Shown here: piece by piece, positions 32,815-34,112 of the stretch
How positions within the stretch are numbered: position 1 is the stretch's first letter
Layout of the letters: the number at the start of each line of letters is the position of its first letter
Assembly (NCBI GenBank): GCA_022072505.1
Contig: JAJVHU010000055.1
Location: 1 to 34,112, forward strand
DNA from: Phycisphaerae bacterium
GTDB lineage: Bacteria; Planctomycetota; Phycisphaerae; UBA1845
DNA length: 34,112 bases
Reading direction: 5' to 3'
The notes under the pieces: model-generated
The model's input: only the letters and a program-made list of their open reading frames with translations
Databases searched by the model: none
What the model was told of the DNA's origin: nothing
Position numbers and translations under genes: made by a program

Positions 32815-33708
32815 ATGCGAAAGACAACACACATAGTGCCGGCACGCATTCGCGGATTATTGCATTCGAGATATGCGGCGTGTGTCCGACATCTATGGGG
32901 AAGCGGAGTTGGAAGATTCACTCTGGTTCGATTCGTTCATAACTCCATCATGCGCCTGATCACGCCGCAATGGGTGCGCGTAAATGGGCAATGGATCAAT
33001 ACCGGACGATTCGATTCAATCATGTTAAGCATCAAAGACCCATTCTACTCCGAAAGATGTTGGCTTGACCAACAACTCTCGCCGGGTGACGCGGTGCTTG
33101 ATATCGGCGCCAATGTCGGATATTTCACGGCAAGTTTTGCGCATCGGGTCGGTCCCGAAGGCAAAGTATTCGCATTTGAACCTGAGCCCGAGAACTACGC
33201 CCTGTTGTGTTCGACGATCGAAAGAAACGGCCATGGGAACGTATGCACTGTCCAGAGCGCCGTCGGCGAGCGCAGCTCAAAAGTATACCTGGAGCGGGAT
33301 GGGCTTTCCGCCGAGACGCCATTCGTCACGTCTTCACCGACAGAGGACGCCGTTCGCGTTACGCAGACCAGCATCGATGATTTCTTTGATGTCCTTCCTC
33401 AAAGACTGAGTTTAGTGAAAATTGATGTTGAGGGTCGGGAGCTCCACGTATTGCGCGGCATGAAACGCCTGCTCGCCACTTGCCCAAGGGTTCGTCTTTT
33501 TATCGAGTTTGCTCCAAAGCTGCTGAAACGGGCGGGCACGGACCCGCGCGTTTTGTTTGGTTTCTTGGCAGATAATCATTTCTCCATATTTGAATTCGTC
33601 GCGGATTGCGGGACGGTGTTCAAAGTGCAAATCGAGGATCTGCTCAAACGATATCCTCACAACTCGGATGGTTATACGAATCTCTGGTGCAGGAAGGCTC
33701 CAACATGA
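32815..33708 (+). CDS. FkbM-family SAM-dependent methyltransferase
   Basis: A 297-aa protein from the ATG at 32815 (GAGG nine bases upstream); a GTG at 32788 is an alternative. The Rossmann SAM site is VLDIGANVGYFT followed by VFAFEPEPENYALL. VKIDVEGRELHVLRGM is the FkbM motif near residue 210 and LFIEFAP follows. FkbM enzymes O-methylate sugars or other small groups in surface glycans and natural products. Its position after three glycosyltransferases suggests methylation of a glycan. Full length for the family. Confidence 0.85.
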   Translation: MRKTTHIVPARIRGLLHSRYAACVRHLWGSGVGRFTLVRFVHNSIMRLITPQWVRVNGQWINTGRFDSIMLSIKDPFYSERCWLDQQLSPGDAVLDIGANVGYFTASFAHRVGPEGKVFAFEPEPENYALLCSTIERNGHGNVCTVQSAVGERSSKVYLERDGLSAETPFVTSSPTEDAVRVTQTSIDDFFDVLPQRLSLVKIDVEGRELHVLRGMKRLLATCPRVRLFIEFAPKLLKRAGTDPRVLFGFLADNHFSIFEFVADCGTVFKVQIEDLLKRYPHNSDGYTNLWCRKAPT

Positions 33709-33717
33709 GTTTGGTGC

Positions 33718-33900
33718 TTGGTTCGGAAGTTGCTCCGATTGGGTCTGTACACCATAGTCTGCGTATGCCGTTTCCTCCTGGTTGTGTGGCCTCAAGCGAT
33801 GCCTCCATTCACAGAAACCGCGGGAATATCGCGCGCCAGCCTTGTTTTGCGGAACGTGATACGGTTGGCCAAGTGGATTGTCCGGCCGTTTCCGAGATGA
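33718..33900 (+). CDS. Possible small membrane protein
   Basis: A 60-codon frame from a TTG just after the FkbM gene: a basic N-terminus, a hydrophobic stretch (LYTIVCVCRFLLVVWPQ) and a basic C-terminus (LAKWIVRPFPR). There is no clear ribosome site, and it could be chance or the remnant of a gene cut by the neighbouring insertion sequence. Nothing else is evident in 33709-33993. Confidence 0.15.
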   Translation: MVRKLLRLGLYTIVCVCRFLLVVWPQAMPPFTETAGISRASLVLRNVIRLAKWIVRPFPR

Positions 33901-33993
33901 GTGATGGCGCGTTTCATGGACGATAGGCCGGGACTCAGCCCGCTGACGCTCGAGTTCGCAGCGTTACTATCCGCAGGCCGGAGTCAGTAGAAC

Positions 33994-34112
33994 CTATCCC
34001 AAAACCTCTTTTAACAATAGAAACGCGCAGCCCAGGTGAACAAAGCCACGAAACAACTCCGTCGATTTTTCCCATCGGATGCAGAGTCGCCTCAGGTTTT
34101 GAAGCCAGCCGA
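33994..34112 (-). mobile_element. 3' end of an IS5-type transposase gene (runs off the right edge)
   Basis: Minus-strand translation reads GWLQNLRRLCIRWEKS and RGFVHLGCAFLLLKEVLG before a TAG at 33994-33996. This matches the C-terminus of IS5-family DDE transposases (WLQNFRRLxxRYE ... xFLxLACxxIxLR). The sequence AACCTATCCCAAAACC (33991-34006) at the gene's end looks like the terminal inverted repeat of this IS type. Only about 39 codons are visible. Confidence 0.7.

Overview
The window looks like a planctomycete-type genome (Planctomycetota, perhaps Phycisphaerae-like). The clues are GC-rich genes, Sec-secreted Rhs/YD-repeat proteins, a dockerin-like double EF-hand inside the Rhs core, and a DUF2723 membrane protein fused to TPR and DUF1573 domains. 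The taxonomic call is inference from gene content; there is no rRNA or other marker gene.

About 1-26.2 kb reads leftward (minus strand). From a sigma70-like promoter near 26.38 kb come, in order: a GT2-GT9 fusion glycosyltransferase; a secreted YD-repeat protein (Rhs1, 939 aa); a membrane-anchored protein resembling an inactive M48 peptidase; a small secreted helical protein; and a second secreted Rhs protein (Rhs2, 1284 aa) carrying the complete Rhs core and a variable Cys-rich C-terminal tip.

Downstream of Rhs2, from about 15.45 kb to the left edge, lies an array of seven 5'-truncated Rhs cassettes in the same orientation. Each has a nearly identical piece of the Rhs2 core, an intact reading frame into a different Cys-rich tip, and (where visible) one small membrane or exported protein directly after it, often overlapping the tip's stop codon. 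This is the organisation of a polymorphic-toxin array with orphan tip/immunity modules. I letter the cassettes A (leftmost, cut by the window edge) to H (the full-length Rhs2). Tips D and E are diverged homologues; D, E, G and possibly F share a His...Cys arrangement suggesting a circularly permuted papain/NlpC-like hydrolase. Cassettes A and C carry the same tip on different core variants, and D has a clean in-frame 612-bp internal deletion of the core, so recombination is visible.

About 26.2-27.07 kb is a divergent intergenic region with two opposed sigma70-like promoters and a large structured inverted repeat. About 27.07-33.7 kb reads rightward and encodes a surface-glycan or protein-glycosylation set: DUF2723-TPR-DUF1573 fusion, GT4 glycosyltransferase, ArnT-like GT-C membrane glycosyltransferase and FkbM methyltransferase. 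The right edge holds the 3' end of an IS5-type transposase gene on the minus strand.

Working model (inference): polyprenol-phosphate sugar made by the GT2 half of the fusion feeds GT-C enzymes that modify exported proteins, possibly including the Rhs proteins. Rhs1 plus Rhs2 display a tip at the cell surface, and the downstream cassettes are a reservoir or fossil record of alternative tips with their protective partners.
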